A stretch of DNA of 6,887 nucleotides from Bacteroides sp. GTDB lineage: Bacteria > Bacteroidota > Bacteroidia > Bacteroidales > Bacteroidaceae. The translations under genes were made by a program, and so were the position numbers. The notes beneath the pieces were generated by a model, which saw nothing but the letters and a program-made list of their open reading frames with translations, did no database searches and was not told the DNA's origin. The stretch spans positions 1-6,887 of the forward strand of contig JASLCM010000041.1 in the NCBI GenBank assembly GCA_030151845.1. The letters run 5' to 3'. Shown here in pieces: positions 6,316 to 6,887 of the stretch (positions are counted from its first letter, which is position 1; every line of letters begins with the position of its first letter).

Positions 6316-6358
6316 TACTAATAAAAAAGGCCGCCAATTGGCAGCCTTTTTATTAGTA
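6316..6358 (-). terminator. Strong intrinsic terminator of the SGNH hydrolase gene
   Basis: In the minus-strand RNA AAAAAGGCUGCC pairs with GGCGGCCUUUUU around an AAUU loop, with one U-G pair. Flanking UACUAAU/AUUAGUA extends the stem to roughly 19-20 bp with one unpaired base. A run of six U (6328-6323) lies on the 3' arm. It begins 11 bases after the stop codon at 6372-6370. The single non-Watson-Crick position is U-G in the minus-strand RNA but C-A in the plus-strand RNA, so it is tuned to the minus direction. Confidence 0.88.
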
Positions 6359-6369
6359 TCTTAAATCTA

Positions 6370-6887
6370 TTACTCTAAAATTTCTTTTAAAAGAGGTAAC
6401 ATAACATTTGCACAACGCATAAAACCCAAATCAGTAAAGTGGATACCATCAACAGTAGCCTCTCCATCGTCTCCTAAAAACTCTCCAGAAGATTGGAAGT
6501 AAATATGCTGATCTGCTTTTAAAAGTCGAGCAAACTCTTTATCCAGTGCTTTATTTTTCTTGGTAACACTGTTATAACTTCCTTTACTAAACTCCATCAA
6601 AGAGAACCAGGGGTTTTGAACAAATAAAATAGGAGTTGTAGGATGTTTATCTCTTATAATTCGATAAAACTTTTCCAACTTTTCTAAGACCTCTGCTTCT
6701 TCAACATTGGGCATACAGTCCAAGACAAACAAAGCGGCATCTTTTTTAACCATATACTCGGCTATCTCATAATCCAACCTACCATTTCCACTAAATCCAA
6801 GATTTATAATTTCTCGGTCTAACATTCTAGATAAAATATTAGTATGAGCCATTCCGGGTCTTGACGCACACCCTCCTTGCGTAATAC
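6370..6887 (-). CDS. SGNH/GDSL-type hydrolase, C-terminal part (5' end beyond window)
   Basis: The frame is open to the window edge, so the ATG at 6852 is internal and not the true start. The first visible residues are ITQGGCASRPG, which follow the nucleophile Ser of the GDS(I/L) block; the last two bases of that Ser codon (gt) are the first two bases at the edge. Counting from that Ile (171 residues visible), block II is INLGFSGNG (about 27-35), block III is LDCMPN with Asn60, and block V is DGIHFTD with Asp146 and His149. A Ser-His-Asp esterase site is therefore likely. The sequence resembles the Lipase_GDSL_3 group of Bacteroidota, which often has a signal peptide and an N-terminal GxDLY domain; both would lie outside the window. 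Substrate unknown. A strong terminator follows. Confidence 0.9.
   Translation of the reverse strand, partial: ITQGGCASRPGMAHTNILSRMLDREIINLGFSGNGRLDYEIAEYMVKKDAALFVLDCMPNVEEAEVLEKLEKFYRIIRDKHPTTPILFVQNPWFSLMEFSKGSYNSVTKKNKALDKEFARLLKADQHIYFQSSGEFLGDDGEATVDGIHFTDLGFMRCANVMLPLLKEILE

Noticed and set aside
1..6887. A defence island, mobile element, CRISPR array or biosynthetic cluster
   Set aside because: All genes are recognisable core or common Bacteroidota genes on one strand in a plausible core order. I found no transposase, integrase, direct-repeat array or target-site duplication.

Overview
The window is a compact, AT-rich stretch in which every recognisable gene lies on the minus strand, so transcription runs from high to low coordinates. 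It looks like a housekeeping segment of a Bacteroidota chromosome, most likely order Bacteroidales. Three things point there: the protein sequences (IF3, peptide deformylase and RuvX carry Bacteroidales-type sequence blocks), the absence of clear Shine-Dalgarno motifs before the starts, and matches to the Bacteroidota -7 promoter box TAnnTTTG upstream of three of the genes. The genus cannot be named from sequence alone.

In order of transcription: (1) the 3' part of an SGNH/GDSL-type hydrolase gene (6887-6370), cut by the window edge at about its nucleophile serine and followed by a strong terminator and a second weaker one; (2) a two-gene unit, ruvX (6246-5824) and def (5810-5256), 13 bp apart, closed by a perfect-palindrome terminator 3 bp after the def stop; (3) a monocistronic-looking gene for a secreted TPR-repeat protein of 674 residues (5105-3081) with its own good candidate promoter; (4) the translation cluster thrS (3004-1064), infC (about 986-423), rpmI (334-137) and the first 15 codons of rplT (45-1). 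No gap between genes exceeds about 150 bp, and I see no tRNA, rRNA, CRISPR array, insertion sequence or phage gene.

Most of these genes serve protein synthesis: threonyl-tRNA charging (ThrS), initiation (IF3), two large-subunit proteins (L35, L20) and removal of the N-terminal formyl group from new proteins (Def). RuvX belongs to a family linked to Holliday junction resolution and 16S rRNA 5' processing. The TPR protein appears to be an exported scaffold of unknown partner. The SGNH protein is an esterase-like enzyme of unknown substrate.

I do not see a new defence or mobile system here. The least explained signal is non-coding: each of the three spacers in thrS-infC-rpmI-rplT holds an imperfect RNA hairpin, one of which looks like an intrinsic terminator inside the operon. 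infC also has no in-frame AUG that would give a conventional long N-terminus. Together these suggest an autoregulatory layout for IF3/L20 that differs in sequence from the E. coli and Bacillus versions I know.
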